In this document: positions 37,694 through 50,369 of the stretch, in pieces
Numbering within the stretch: the stretch's first letter is position 1
Layout of the letters: each line of letters begins with the position of its first letter
Assembly: GCF_000208745.1 (NCBI RefSeq)
Contig: NC_030853.1
Location: forward strand, 22,961,060-23,025,059
Length of the DNA stretch: 64,000 nt
Direction of reading: 5' to 3'
Source: Theobroma cacao
Lineage: Eukaryota > Streptophyta > Magnoliopsida > Malvales > Malvaceae
Translations under genes and position numbers: made by a program
The notes under the pieces: model-generated
What the model was told of the DNA's origin: nothing
The model's input: the letters and a program-made list of their open reading frames with translations, nothing else
Databases searched by the model: none

Positions 37694-39748
37694 TTATGCT
37701 GGCAACACTATTCTGGATGTACTGACGGTGGTGGTCATCATGCTCGAACTGTCCACAGCATTAATATCCAAACCAGCGGCCCATCTCCGAAGAATCCTCA
37801 GCAGCGTCGCCGCCTTCCGTCTCGCTCTCACAGTTCCTGTCCCCATCACCTCCCATATAATCCTTTCGATCCCAGGAATTGCCGCCAACTCTGCAACAAC
37901 CTCCGACCCCCCTTTTCGACATATAGTAACCAAAGCAGCCGCCGCACTCTCCCTCGCAGTATCCGATCCTTCCCTCAAAATAACACCCAGTTTCCTGATC
38001 GCACTGTAAGCCGCCGCAATCGCCTGCAATCCACCTCTCTTCACCACTGCCTCGAGTATTGTCACTGCCTCTTCCGGTAACTCGTTGATGACTCCGCTCA
38101 CCACCTCTATCACCCCTCCTTCAACCAACCTCCCAACAGTCTCCCTATCTCCCGCCAAATTCAAAATTGCCACGAGCGCATCCCTTTTCGAGCTAGTGGG
38201 CCCGTCTTTCGCCAAGTCCATCAGTCCCTTGATGACACGTGTCTTCCTCCCTAGCCTCTTCCTGTACGCGTGCACACCAGATAAGCTGAATATTGTAGCC
38301 GCCGCATTTCCTTTGGCTTCCCAGCTGGCACCCGAACGTAACACTTCAATGACGCCGTTTAAAGCTCCGTCAGTTTCCATGATCCTCGTTTTGTTTGCTT
38401 CCAAGATAGAAAGATTAAGAATCGTGGTAACGGCGTTGACTTGGAGACATGGGTGGTCGGAGCCTACAGCCGAACCTAGATATCTGACGAGGATGGGAAT
38501 AGCTCCAGCTTCGGCAATGCAGGCTCGGCTATCCGAGTCAGTTTTGGCAAGGGCACGAAGCTCGTAAATGACGCCGTTGGCCGCCTCCATGGATTGAGAA
38601 ACCGAAAGTTTGTTAACCAAAAAGGACACCGTCATTTTCGTAGCTTCTAAGGCAGCTTTGGTGGCTTTAACGCCGTTAACTTTTTCGTTACTTCCCGCGG
38701 TTTCAAACGGAATTCTTTGCTCACGGCACCACATCGCTATAAGATTCCTTAAAGAGCGGTTGGGGATGAGGCTGATGTGGGCCAGGGTCTGACCTGTCTT
38801 AGGACACGTGTTGTGTCCAGATTCAATCCACTGATTAATCGATTCTCGATCGTACGTCTGTCCCGATGCCACGACAACTGGGTCGCGCATGAGCTCGAGG
38901 CTTATCGGACACCGAAAGTCCGCAGGAATACTAATATCCGACATCGATTTTCGACGGCGGTGGTCTGATTTCTGCGTCGTTGAAGATCCATATAAAACAC
39001 ATTTAGCGTAACGAACGAGACCGATCACAGAAACAATATCTGCTTTGGATTTTTCATCCATTTGGTTCTGAATTTCTTCTTGGAGACTCTCGATTTCTTC
39101 TCTGCAACTTGAATTGTCGCGTAATCCTAAATTCTCCACAATCTGTTTGAGCCTTGAATGATCAGGTACGATCTCTTTTTTGATCTGGTCGAGCATGGCT
39201 ATAACTTCTCGCATGAGAAAATCGTCTCTTGGATCTATCAAAGGTTTAGATTGCGTGCACTGCTTTCTTAACAAAACGACGAGCTCCTCCACGTCTCTAC
39301 TCAAATCAACTTCTTTTACAGGGAAAATATCGAGGAGAGTGGATAATTCCAGGGTTAGCTCGTGGAAACTGTTAGCCAAAGGTTTAATTTGCAGGAGCAG
39401 CCACATCTTGCTTCCATTGGAACAATCTTCCATCAGTGTTTTTATTCTCTGTAAAACAATGTACATTTCTTCGAAGCAGAGGATGGTTGAAGGAGAGAAG
39501 AAATTAGAAACAGGATTTCGAAGCGGCTCCTCGAATAAGATGGCGAGAAGCTTCGCTTTGTTTATGGTCGAAAGAGAGTTTCGTTTTAGAAGAAACTGAA
39601 GAGGTTTGAGGGAAGAGATTTCTTGAGACAAAGAAAGAAGAGACTGTACCAGGTTTAGGTCTGTTAATTTCGGAGATAAGAAGGATCCCGCCGACGGCCG
39701 CCGCTTTCTTGGTGGGAAAACTTGAGGAGAAACGGCCATGAAGGACAA
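37694..39748 (-). CDS. PUB16: U-box/ARM-repeat E3 ubiquitin ligase, PUB16-like
   Basis: A single exon of 684 codons. The likely start is the second methionine (codon 4, 39739, MAVSPQVFPPRKRRPS), since relatives begin there. Residues about 25-260 form the plant UND-type N-terminal region, the U-box is at about 274-347 (IPADFRCPISLELMRDPVVV, GQTYDRESINQWI, CPKTGQTL), and ARM repeats run from about 375 to 660. U-box proteins pass ubiquitin from an E2 to substrates held by the ARM repeats. The nearest relatives are PUB16 and PUB17, the latter a positive regulator of defence cell death; the substrate here is unknown. It lies between OFP1-like and CIPK14-like genes as in Arabidopsis. All key U-box residues are present. 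Confidence 0.95.
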   Translation of the reverse strand: MSFMAVSPQVFPPRKRRPSAGSFLSPKLTDLNLVQSLLSLSQEISSLKPLQFLLKRNSLSTINKAKLLAILFEEPLRNPVSNFFSPSTILCFEEMYIVLQRIKTLMEDCSNGSKMWLLLQIKPLANSFHELTLELSTLLDIFPVKEVDLSRDVEELVVLLRKQCTQSKPLIDPRDDFLMREVIAMLDQIKKEIVPDHSRLKQIVENLGLRDNSSCREEIESLQEEIQNQMDEKSKADIVSVIGLVRYAKCVLYGSSTTQKSDHRRRKSMSDISIPADFRCPISLELMRDPVVVASGQTYDRESINQWIESGHNTCPKTGQTLAHISLIPNRSLRNLIAMWCREQRIPFETAGSNEKVNGVKATKAALEATKMTVSFLVNKLSVSQSMEAANGVIYELRALAKTDSDSRACIAEAGAIPILVRYLGSAVGSDHPCLQVNAVTTILNLSILEANKTRIMETDGALNGVIEVLRSGASWEAKGNAAATIFSLSGVHAYRKRLGRKTRVIKGLMDLAKDGPTSSKRDALVAILNLAGDRETVGRLVEGGVIEVVSGVINELPEEAVTILEAVVKRGGLQAIAAAYSAIRKLGVILREGSDTARESAAAALVTICRKGGSEVVAELAAIPGIERIIWEVMGTGTVRARRKAATLLRILRRWAAGLDINAVDSSSMMTTTVSTSRIVLPA

Positions 39749-42700
39749 AACAATATCAGAAAATTTGGAAGAATCAGAAGAAAATTTTCAGAGGACTTTC
39801 GCAAAAGAGATATCTGGGAATGGGATTGGAAGGAGAGAGGGTTAGTTCTCAGGTCTTTGAATTGAAGAAGAAGGTATAGCAGTAGTTGATTACAGAAAGA
39901 ACAAGTTGTACACAAGATAGAGTTTGTCCTTTTACATTCCTATAAAAAAAAGGAAATAATAATCCAAATCGTAATTTATATATATATATATATATATATA
40001 TTTTTAATAGAACAAACATGGAGCGTGATGCGGTCGGGGGTTGGATTGTTGGTTTTGTTACTTTTTTTTTTTCCTTTTTCTTTTTATTTGGTTTTTATTT
40101 TAGCGGAAAAGACGATGTTTTTGATTAGGGCGGGCCGTTTACTAGGTAAGAATTTAAAGAGTATAAAACTATTGTAAACGAATGTGCTGAGCATGCAAAG
40201 GTCCACTTTTGCAACATTGCCGGCTGCCCCCAATGATTTTTCACCTCTATTCCACGTGCCAACTTCTATTCCACGCGTGTAAGCCTAGACTGTAGACGAC
40301 TAAAATTGCAAAATTGATGAAGGCTTCTATGAAGTTTAATATGTCAAAATATATAATTAGACGAATGAAGTGAAGATGAGAGGCGTTGGATCAAGTCCAT
40401 AAGCAGCCGGCAGGTGAGCAGAAATATAATAGAAAAAAGAAATAATTGAATGAATATAATATTGACTTAGATACAGATAAATATCCGTAAACTATGAACT
40501 GGTAATGCTACGCACCAATCTAATCATACTGTGTGAGAAACGCGACAGTAGGTAAAGTTTGTTGTGGACTTGTTCTCGACCGTCATCCACGTTTCTCAGA
40601 TTAAAATATTCGCGCATTATTTGTGCTTCTCCTTGTTTTTTAGCCTGTAAATCCAGCTATGGCATTTAGCAATAGCAAACACACTTTTTGCTTTATTTGC
40701 CTTTTTCTCTGTCCTTTTAGGAATGATGAATGGAGAGCTGCATGGATGATTAATTTTAAAGATATGATATGACCCTGGGACAGTCGATGCTGGTTGAGAA
40801 TGTTAATTGGAGTTGGGACGAGGGGACCATTAAAACAATTGGCAGTAATGGTCAAACAAAGAGCACCAAAGAAAAAGAAATGCTCATAAAGAAAGCAAGT
40901 TCCAAGATGATGATGATGATGATGTACCACTTGTGGTTCCGGTGGGAGGGGGCGTTGAGAGGCTGCATCACGCCGTCATTGGAATTAATCAAAGTCAAAA
41001 TCAGAGTTCATTTTAGTCTATTCATGTTAATCCAATACAGTAAAATACTATGCATAATCCTAAATTACTGGTAATTTCCAGCATGATTTATAACTTAAAT
41101 CTTTATTGCTTTCACATTTTATATTTCTTTAGTATTCGTAAATATGAAAATTCTGACTCATTCAGTATATGATAAGATTTATTAAAAAATAAAATCTATT
41201 CATATTAAATATGTATTCGTCGTATCCAAATTCGAAACATAATTATTTACTTCTGCAAATTAATGATTACAAACATGAAAAGCTTGAAAGTGTTTGTTGT
41301 TAATTAGCTGTTTATGGATAAGGAATTAGTGGAAGGCTATTGATGAGTTCATTTGCTTTCTGGGTTAGATTGATAAAGAAAAAGGCACATGAATTGACTA
41401 CTGTTACTGTACATTTTACTTGGCTATTGGCCTTCGTAAATTGACACTGCAAAATGTGTGGCACATGACTCCTTTGAATAGACAATTTGCCTAATTAGAT
41501 TACGTTTTCATTTATAATTTAATTCCATAACGCATTAATGAGATGTGTTTCTTCGTTTGCAAAAGTCACTACTAGGTTGTTAGTGTATACCAAAAACTCA
41601 TACTAAGTCTTAAGAAAGAGGGCTGCTAAAAGATTCGAAAGAGCAGCAACTTGTTTCATGTAGCATGAACCTGGTCCTCAAAGAAGACGATTCAAGTGTG
41701 AGGTCGGAAACATATTAACAAAGGGAAAATTCTATGTCAAGGAACAGAAGAAACATGTAAAATCTAGACTAGATTGATATTCAAGAGACCAGTGGCAAGA
41801 AGACCCTTGCCCCTTGGACTGATTGATTGCCATTCACGAGAACCAATCAAGTTGATTTATTCTAAGTATTACAAAACCAGAGACTATGGATTGTTTGATT
41901 GCTCTTAGATTAAGGAAGCTTTCAACCAGGTGTTGACGGCTTCTTCGATTAGTAATAATTAACAAGCTGATGGAATGGGTAATCTGAGTTTCGTTTATAA
42001 TAAATTTAAGTTTTATTATGTAAATCTTCGGCAGCTATCTTTTTCAATTTTCAGACTTGCCTTGGATGTTCATATATATGACATGTGGAGGGAATTGAAC
42101 CATTAGGAAGCATTCCAAAGAGTAGCTACAACAATTATATTTCATCAATTGCAGCTGGTAACGAAGTTAGGCGCAATAGCTTTTCCTAATTTTTTTTTTT
42201 AAGTCTATTAACAGAAGTTTTTTCTCAAAGAGTAGGGCTTTTTAAATTAGATTCCTTAACTCATCAAAACTCTGTTTGGGTTTTCTGGTTTGCTAGCTTT
42301 CTCTTTTGCTGGTGGCAGAAGTCATAATCATGATTAGTTGGTGGCCTAGATCAACTTCTGCTTTCATTCTTGGCAGCCTCCTAGTGTAGCGTGCTTCATG
42401 CTTTCTTTCGGATTAATGAAAATTTGAGTTACTCAGAGACAAAGAATACAGTAGAAAACAGAACCCATGATCTTCCTAAAGAGAAATGAAGATACAATAC
42501 TCATAGATGTAACTAAGAAATTGACTTATAAAGCAAAAGTTTGTGGATATCATCACTACTTAGTGAAACTCTACTGTTTACAGGCTGCTGTTAGCAAAAG
42601 TTCCTAGTGCATCCAGAGTCAGCTAGTCCAAGTCATGTGCAATATGAGATCAGTTTCTTCAAATGCGAGAATTATACAAGTTTGGTCTTCCAAAAACTAA

Positions 42701-43742
42701 GCCATTGAGGTCCCTTCAATATTTTAAAGTTTTGTTACGGATGATGGGGCAAGGGTTCAAGGTAATGTAGAGTGCACGTTCTTAGTTTCAGGTCTCCAGG
42801 ACACTTGAGATTTTGCTTTTTCGCTCACTGTAACCTTACAAGTCACCCTGTTTCTGATAAATTGTTTAATCAGTAATTTCTTTTCAAAAACGAAAAAAAG
42901 AGACTGTCTTAGTCTTATCACCTTCAATTAATGAGCTGATAGTTTCCTGTAATCCTGTCTAAAATAGATATGAAAATTCATTTCTGCCATAACATCTTCA
43001 AAAAGATTCACACATCCATGAGCTGGGTCGATAGTGAGTATTAGACTTGGACCATTTAGATGGACATGATGTTATTAGAATTATTGATGCATTGCTAAGC
43101 TATATGGTGATAATGCCATTTAAACTGCCTTTGCTCTTGGTCTCAACTACCATCATGATTAAGCAAGCGACATGCTGACCCTAGCATGAGCGAATATTTT
43201 TCCCCTTCTCTTGTTTATGCTCTCCCTCTACCAACCGGCCAAAGTGAGGTATAAAATTACTGAACAGATTTAGTTGCTTCTTACTCAAGTCAATTCAACT
43301 GAAGCAAGGCTTATGAAGAAAGGCAGGTAAATGTTGGTTAATGGTCGATTATTTCCACATTTAAATGAGCAAGAGGGTGATCGAAGAATGCTGTAACTCG
43401 CTCAGGTGATGTTTACCTATCACTAGAAAACCCTTTCTTTCTTGTTGGGTTTATTTTCTTGTGCCATTATGGAACATGGTAGGTTTCCTTTGATATTATA
43501 AATAGGGGTGAGACTATTTTTACTTGTGATTTGAGTATTTTTTTAAAAAAATTAATATTGTCACGTGAGTAAAATGTGAGAGTCACATATCAATAAATAC
43601 GATTAACTTGCATGAGAGAAAAAAAAAAGTGTAAAAATAGAATCATTTTATAAGTATAAGATTAATTATTATATACATCTCATAGTCTCTACTGTTAGAG
43701 TTTGACTTAACATTGAAAAGAGAATCCAAATTGAAAAACACT
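39749..43742. other. Promoter of the PUB16-like gene and gene-free spacer
   Basis: A (TA)n run lies at 39977-40000, about 230 bp upstream of the PUB16-like start. An (ATG)n stretch at about 40907-40923 lies in a chance frame. The part 41560-43450 is less AT-rich than its surroundings but has no long frame and no recognised domain; it could hold a non-coding transcript or regulatory DNA. Confidence 0.45.
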
Positions 43743-43750
43743 TAATAAAT

Positions 43751-44055
43751 TTGGATAAATTTTATCCATGGTCCTTATAACCCTTTACTATAATTCTATT
43801 TTAATTCTTAATCTCTTATTTGATCAATTTGAATTTTTAACTTTTTAAAATGGTTTCATTCTAATCGTTATGTCACATTATTCCATAATTAAGAAAAATA
43901 TCCATATATCATGTCAATGTAATGTTGAGGTTATAGTAAGGACATTAAACAGAAAATTCCAATGAAATCAATTTAAAAGTTAAAGATGTAAATAGGACAA
44001 TTTAAATCTTAGAAATCAAAAATAAAAAGCTAGAGATCATAAGTTAAATTTACTC
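43751..44055. mobile_element. Foldback MITE, Mutator-like (about 305 bp)
   Basis: The left arm from 43753 (GGATAAATTTTATCCATGG ... TTTTAAAATGGTTTCATT) and the reverse complement of the right arm (GAGTAAATTTAACTTATGAT ... TTTTAAATTGATTTCATT) match along about 130 bp each with many substitutions. The flanks are TTAATAAAT (43742-43750) and CTAATAAAT (44055-44063), a 9-bp duplication with one mismatch, the length Mutator-type elements make. No coding capacity. Confidence 0.65.
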
Positions 44056-44063
44056 TAATAAAT

Positions 44064-46648
44064 CTATTCATATAATGAACAAGCTTGAAGTTTTGAGAAA
44101 GTTTGAGAAAGCAGTGTCAGTAGGATTTAAAGAATAAAAATGAGGCTTCGGATTTGCACTTGGGCTTGTGCCGAGGTGTGTATATTGTGCCCAACACATA
44201 AAAGCTCGTATTTGTGTTTTAAGAAACTGTGAAAATGAGCTAGCCATGGCCCAAGTCAAGCATTATTGGATATGCAGTGTGGGCTTATTTGGGCCCAGAC
44301 TAGGAAATGTTGCTTATTGGGTTTAAAGGAACTCGACTCCCTTTCGGTAGCCCATAAATTATAGGTTAAATAGATTGGCTCATTTCAATCATTGTTCCAA
44401 ATTCCAATTATCGGTTAAAGAGTATATAATAATAAAGTATTATAAATATATATATATGTAAATGTCTATTATCTTACAAATTAAGAGTTCAAACCAGATT
44501 AGGTAATCCAGATAGACCAAATAATCTATTAGGCTAAATATAGAAGTGTAATATGATTTAATTATGTATATCTAGAATTAGATGTAAATTAGATTAAAAT
44601 TAAGATTTAAATTAAATATTATCCATTCAAATTAAATCTTTTAGCATTATCTTTATTTTCTATCTAAATAAGGAATTATTAACTTTTAAATAATCGTTCA
44701 TTTCATTTGTAAGAATAAAATTAAAATTTCTTACTTTGTTAATACTTTCACCCATAATTATTCTTTCAAATTTTATTTGGTAATGTAAAAAAAATCTTTC
44801 TTGTTCATTTATTATTGTTATTATCTATTTAAAATATCTTGTATTCATATTTATTTCTCTTTGACCTAACCACTGTAAGTGGAAGTTTCCCATGTCCTTC
44901 GCTTTTAATTCCCCCTGAAAATTTCATTTATTTCGCTTCCACCAAGCAACCTGATAAGAGATTTCTCGAAATATCTCTATATCTCTTTCTCTTTCCCTCT
45001 CATAATAATAATAATAATAAAAGAATGAATAATTGTCCTACATATTAAATACTCTTCAGAGTGGCCCATATATACAGAATTGAATAATGAGATTTACAGG
45101 AAAGAGATGGTAATGTTGAATTACATTCAACACCAAGTTCATGACAACACTATTTAGCGGGCCTTAATTTGCCTGGTTATTAATTTAGATTAACATATGT
45201 TCACTCTTCTTATAATTTAATTAAGCGGACCTTTAACACCAACTTTGAGCTCTCTCTTGAGAAGCCAATTACACACCAGATTTTTATTCTCCTTCTCTTT
45301 GCTTCTCCATTCAGGAAAAGATACGCAAGCCATACAACAAAATCATTTAACAATCTGTCAGCTCTCTTACCAACTCAATTTATTTATTTAAACTCTTCAA
45401 GAGTACATATAAAATCATTAACTTCATGTCACCATCTCAACAAGCATGCAAACACTACCATTGTTGCTTGTGGACGTGCATTCTCTTGTTGAATTTTTAT
45501 GACAGCAAATTAAACTAAGCAAGTAAGGACATTGTTATGATTAATTAATTCTTTTTCTTTCTCTCTGAATGTAGGAAATAATTGCGATAATGAAAGAGAA
45601 GGAGCTAGAGGAAACCTTTTGGATGATCCGAATGGACAATTGAATCACCAATCCGCCACAATCCAGTGTTGTCGGAGTAAAACAACTGCCTTTATGGAGC
45701 ATCCAATGGACATCAAACACTGCTTAATTTGCCGCATATTCCATTTTTTATGGAGATATTACACATTGCATTTCATATTCTATAATAATATTAATTATCT
45801 CCTGACTTAGTTACATATTATTGTTATTTTTTTAATTGAAAAAGAGAAATTTAAATTTTATTTTTTAAGTAAGAGATAATATACTAATTAATAAATTAAA
45901 GGTTCTGGTACTATGTACCACTGTTCGGTTACTATTAGCTTGTTAATTACTCTGTCCTATCTTGACAAAGGCAAAGAAAAAGATACTGCGGCAGGTGTTT
46001 CTGTGATAATCTGATTGGTTTTTCTGATTAGTCCAGGAGGGTATGTATACATGGAAGGCTAATATCAGCTACAACTCCTTCTGATTTGATGGACCATGAA
46101 TGGGCCTTTTTTAGCAAATAAATAAATAGTGCAGATGGCGGCGATAACTGCAATGTTGAATTATTGGAAATGTGATGACGGTTTTTCCTTTTTGGGGTAA
46201 TAGATGATATGGATTTGTCCTCAAAAATCCCAAGGGAGATTTTGCATTTAGGCTTTAGGATTAGATAACCCATCCGGTTCCCTCAGAGCCACCTTTAACT
46301 GTTTGAATTTGTAGGCATTCTGTAATGGGGCAACTCGAAAGCCTGTCAACCAGTTTGACACATTCATTTACATCCAAAAAAATAAAAAACCTCGAGTACT
46401 GAAAAAAAATCAGCCATACAAAGCTCCAACAATTGCCTATTATGACAAATGTTATAGTTTTTTCATTATTTTTAAGCTAAATCACTAGTCAATTACATTT
46501 GCTCAAGATCTGGAATGTCCTCATAAAGTCAGTCGGAAAGTAGACACAAGCTAAATATCCAATCTTCTATCTTCTCATTTTCTCTCCTTTACTTTCTGTT
46601 TTTTTTTTAAAAAAGAAAATTGGATAGGGTTGGCCTTAGGTCCAAATT
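44064..46648. other. AT-rich gene-free spacer
   Basis: No gene recognised. The piece at 45563-45640 has a good acceptor (TGTAG) followed by a short open frame, but no upstream exon was found. A copy of the tRNA-like dispersed repeat lies at 45838-45905. A (AAT)n run lies near 45005-45019. Confidence 0.45.
45838..45905 (-). repeat. Copy of the short tRNA-like dispersed repeat (reverse)
   Basis: Read on the minus strand it has CTTTAATTTATTAATTAGTA, then ATCTCTTACTTAAAAAATAAAA, then TTTAAATTTCTCTTT, the same block order as the copies at 13906-13990 and 23286-23362. More degenerate than those. Confidence 0.35.
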
Positions 46649-48419
46649 GGTTAAATAATACGATCAATCTGTATATTTTATTAAAAATTTAGATTTAGTT
46701 TTTATACAATAATTTGTATAAATTAAATTTTTATATATTTTTAATTTATTAATTTTAATCATTAATTTTATTATTGCTAAATTTTCACAATTAAGTATTA
46801 TGACATGACATTTTAATTAAGCTGATGTGATATTTTTTACTAACATGACATTGATTATGTGCTAATATGATGAAAATATTGACATGACACATGTTGACCT
46901 GGTAAAAATATCGATGTGACAATTGTTGATAAAGATTTTTTTAAAATTAAGATTTTAATTACTTGTAAATAAAAAATAAATGTTACAAATAGGTTGATGA
47001 AATGGTACAAAGATTAATAAACTTATGCTTTTTTTTTTTTTGAAGTAGAGTAATTTCATTGCAAATATAGGAATCTATACAAAAGTCTCCCAACAAGAGG
47101 AGAGACAGCCCAACGCTTGCAACAACGAAAAAACCAGGATGGCTGCAAAAGACCTTCACACAGAACCGATTGCCTATGAGAAGCCATACTCACACCTTCT
47201 GTCGGCAACAAGAAATCAGAGCCATACCCACAGGCTTGAAGTTTGGAGCATCTTTACCTTCAACCTAACATAGCCCTTCCACCAATTTAAAAAAAAAAAA
47301 TACAGAGCCATTCCACCAATCTTTAGCTGAAGGTATGGTCAAAATAGAATCAATTGCTGGCCCAAAAAGCAAAACTAGTACGCACATTGGATATATTGCT
47401 AAACAACTTGATAATTTGGTTGATTTATTTATCGAACCCTTTATTGCCTCTAGTGTCCTTCGGGCGATTCTTTGCAAGCTTTGCTCCATTTTTCTTGCCT
47501 GTTGGAATGGCTTTTATAAGGATAACATATACGCTTCCCTTTCATGATTTTCGAAGTAATATGGAGAAAGGAAACATTTTTCGGACAAAGATAACACAAA
47601 AATAGAAAAAATCTCTCCTTTTTCTTTGTCCTTTTCTAAAATCCCAATCCCAATTCATGTTTCAAGTCCCTTAAATAATACAGTTTCAAACCCCTCCAAA
47701 CAAAATAGAGCAGGGACTCTGATTAGATATACTCACTTTCTTATTTTTTTTAATTTGATTTAAATTTTGTAGTTTTTTTTTTTAATTTTGGAGCTGAAAA
47801 AAGAATTCTAATTTTTTTCAATTATTTTTTTTGAAAAGAAAAATATGTTTTTTATATGTTTGAGACTTCCTGTATGCAAATTTTTATCTATTTTTCCTTC
47901 CAATTGACATTTTAATTAATACCATTTTCTGAATGGTGGATGTTGATTTTGTTTGCCTAGTTGATTTTTTTATATATGTCACGTAACAATTGTCACAGGC
48001 CAAAACTTAAACCAAACCTCATACGGTTTTAAACTCTAAAGATAGAGCTTAAGTCTATAAATCATGACTTTTCCAACTCAAAAGATATGCTTAATAGTTA
48101 ATGAAAAACTGATGTTTATATACCTATTTGTTACAAATATGAGATTCGTGACAACAATTGCCATGTCAATATTTTCACTGTGTCAACATAATCAATATCA
48201 CATCATCACATAATCAATGCGACATCAATAATAAATATCACGTCAATATGGTCAAAATGTCATATTAACATAGTTAATAGTAAAAATTTAACAATGCTAG
48301 AATTAGTGATTGAAATTAACAAATTAAAAGAGTTCAAGAATTCAATTTACACAAATTATAATACAAAAACTAAATTTATATTTTTTATAAAATACTAAAA
48401 CTAATTATACAATTTAACC
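46649..48419. mobile_element. Long-TIR Mutator-like element, non-autonomous (about 1.77 kb)
   Basis: The left arm (46649 to about 46930) starts GGTTAAATAATACGATCAAT and matches the reverse complement of the right arm (about 48140-48419), which starts GGTTAAATTGTATAATTAG. Shared blocks include AAATTTAGTTTTT, ATAATTTGT and GACATGACA/GACATGGCA. Flanking 9-mers GTCCAAATT (46640-46648) and ATTCAAATA (48420-48428) agree at 6 of 9 positions in register, fitting an old 9-bp target duplication. No transposase is seen inside; the interior carries a retroposon fragment. Confidence 0.7.
47029..47280 (-). mobile_element. Retroposon 3' fragment inside the Mutator-like element
   Basis: A run of 12 T at about 47030-47041 is followed by GAAGTAGAGTAATTTCATTGC. 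Read on the minus strand this is ...GCAATGAAATTACTCTACTTC plus poly(A), the layout of a LINE 3' end. No open coding frame remains. The far end is unclear; the frames at 47265-47605 have no recognised domain. Confidence 0.45.
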
Positions 48420-49217
48420 ATTCAAATACAACGAAACTTACAATCTCTTTCATCTCATATTCAAAAAATTTCAAATTTTAATAGTTAGAACAGGTTAAAT
48501 TGTGAAGATATTTTTACTTTGGGGCTGGTGGTGGCCTATGGGCGGAAATATGAACCACATGGTTCACTTTCATGATGTTGAGTTAGACTTGGAACTATTT
48601 TTTATGCATGCAAACGTAGACCACATGGTTCATTTTCGTAGAATTAAGGAAGCAGGAAAGGGGCAGGCACATAATATGATGTTATCATAAATGAGGGTTT
48701 GGAGTATTATGGATAAGGAGACAAAAACCGAATGAGAGGTTGGGTCCGCTTTATGACAAAATATAGAAGCATCTGATTCTTCACGTGACATGTCATACTT
48801 TGATACAAAACCTTAATGCTTGCCCATAGAATCATTCCGTCGGACCAATGCAAACAGGTATATATATATCTTTCGCTCTTAATCTGTCTTCGATTTTCTT
48901 ATTTTGGATGAAAAAAGTTAGGTTAAAATGGAATCGTAGAAAACGGTGACTTTTCAACTATGGAATGGAGCACTGCTAGCTTTGCTTTGTAGGGATGGAA
49001 AGGAAGAAGACGAGGAATATTATAGTTTGATTACTATGCTAGAAAACAATAAAATATGTTGTCTAATTAATTTGATTAAAATTTATTGCTCTTGCTTTGT
49101 TTTCAAGTTCCTATTATCAATTTAAGTCTAGATATAATAAATATAAGAGCTCTTACTCGCAAGACAATCAATATTTGGACACATTACATAGTCTTATAAT
49201 AAGGGAACGTTTCATTG

Positions 49218-49272
49218 TATTACGACAAGGATTCTTTTTTTTTTTTTTGAAAGTTATTACGACAAGGATTCT
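49218..49272 (-). mobile_element. 19-bp insertion between perfect 18-bp direct repeats (5'-truncated retroposon)
   Basis: TATTACGACAAGGATTCT occurs at 49218-49235 and exactly again at 49255-49272. Between them is a run of 13 T plus GAAAGT. On the minus strand this is ACTTTC followed by poly(A), as left by LINE machinery that stopped almost at once. Confidence 0.75.
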
Positions 49273-49497
49273 ATAGAAAGGTTATGAAGCCTTCAGTGCC
49301 GTCCCACTACTAATTCAAATATATTTTTCAATATGACGTCACATTATTAATTATGATTTTTACATTAATATCTTGATACTAGTTATGACCAAATACGTGG
49401 CGAGATTCCACTAAAATTCAGATATTTTTTGAATAATATTCTACAAAAATAGATAGATGTTTTAAGAGCGTAATAAATTGAACTTTTCAATCGAAAA

Positions 49498-49660
49498 CCA
49501 TTAGATATATAACAATTAAAATTGCAAAGTAAATCAATTGAATTGATAAATATCAATAAGTAGATATATAATAATTCAATTGAAACCATTAGATAATAAT
49601 TAAAATTGAAAACTAAAACAATTACATTGATAAATATCAATAAGTAGATATATAATAAGT
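49498..49660. repeat. 88-bp tandem duplication
   Basis: CCATTAGATA at 49498 and 49586 starts two collinear copies that share TTGATAAATATCAATAAG and TAGATATATAATA. Small indels separate them. Non-coding. Confidence 0.75.
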
Positions 49661-50369
49661 ATAATATTTGAAAAAACTCTTAAATTGTTCAAAAAATTCA
49701 AATAAATTTTTATTCTTTTATTATATTCAATAAAATTTTTATATTTTTATTTTAGATCAATATGACCAACGGTTTATTAATTGTCGTTATTTAAAATTTT
49801 ATTTGTTATTTTATACTACGTATATAGTGTAATGGAAAAATTAATTAATAATGAATAAAATAGAGAAAAAGGAGGATGAGAGGAAAGAAACGGGAGGGGA
49901 CAAACCCTTGTTAACAAAATTACAAAATGGATATGAACATTCAGAAATGAGCATGAACGTTTGTGGAGAGCGACCATTACGGCAAAGCAAAGCGATATGC
50001 TCAAGGGTTGATGCCATCTTTTGTTGAAAATAGAAAATCTTCTGAAGTGTGGAGAATCATCAGTTCATCACCCTCCCCTTTCTCTCTTTATTGAATACTT
50101 CTCACAACACTTCACTAGGTTCGATTTCCTTCTTGCAAATAGGAAAAATAATTCTTTCTACAACGAGGAATGGATTGATGTTCTCATCCTCAAATCTTTG
50201 CCCTTGCAATAAACAAATAAGGATGTGTTCCAGAGTTCGATTCCTGATGTTAGAATGATTGGAATTGACAAGTCCACCTTAGAAGACAGATCTTTGATTG
50301 GGGAGTGCGGTAGTAGAATGATATGCTCACCCTTTAAATGAGACACACTTGAGTAAAATGTCCTTGATA

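Noticed and set aside
37610..38567. Open frames antisense to the PUB16-like gene (also 38610-39599)
   Set aside because: They are shadows of the GC-richer coding frame and show no domain of their own.
45563..45640. Good acceptor followed by a short charged frame (EIIAIMKEKELEE)
   Set aside because: No matching upstream exon or start was found within 1 kb, and the frame stops quickly.
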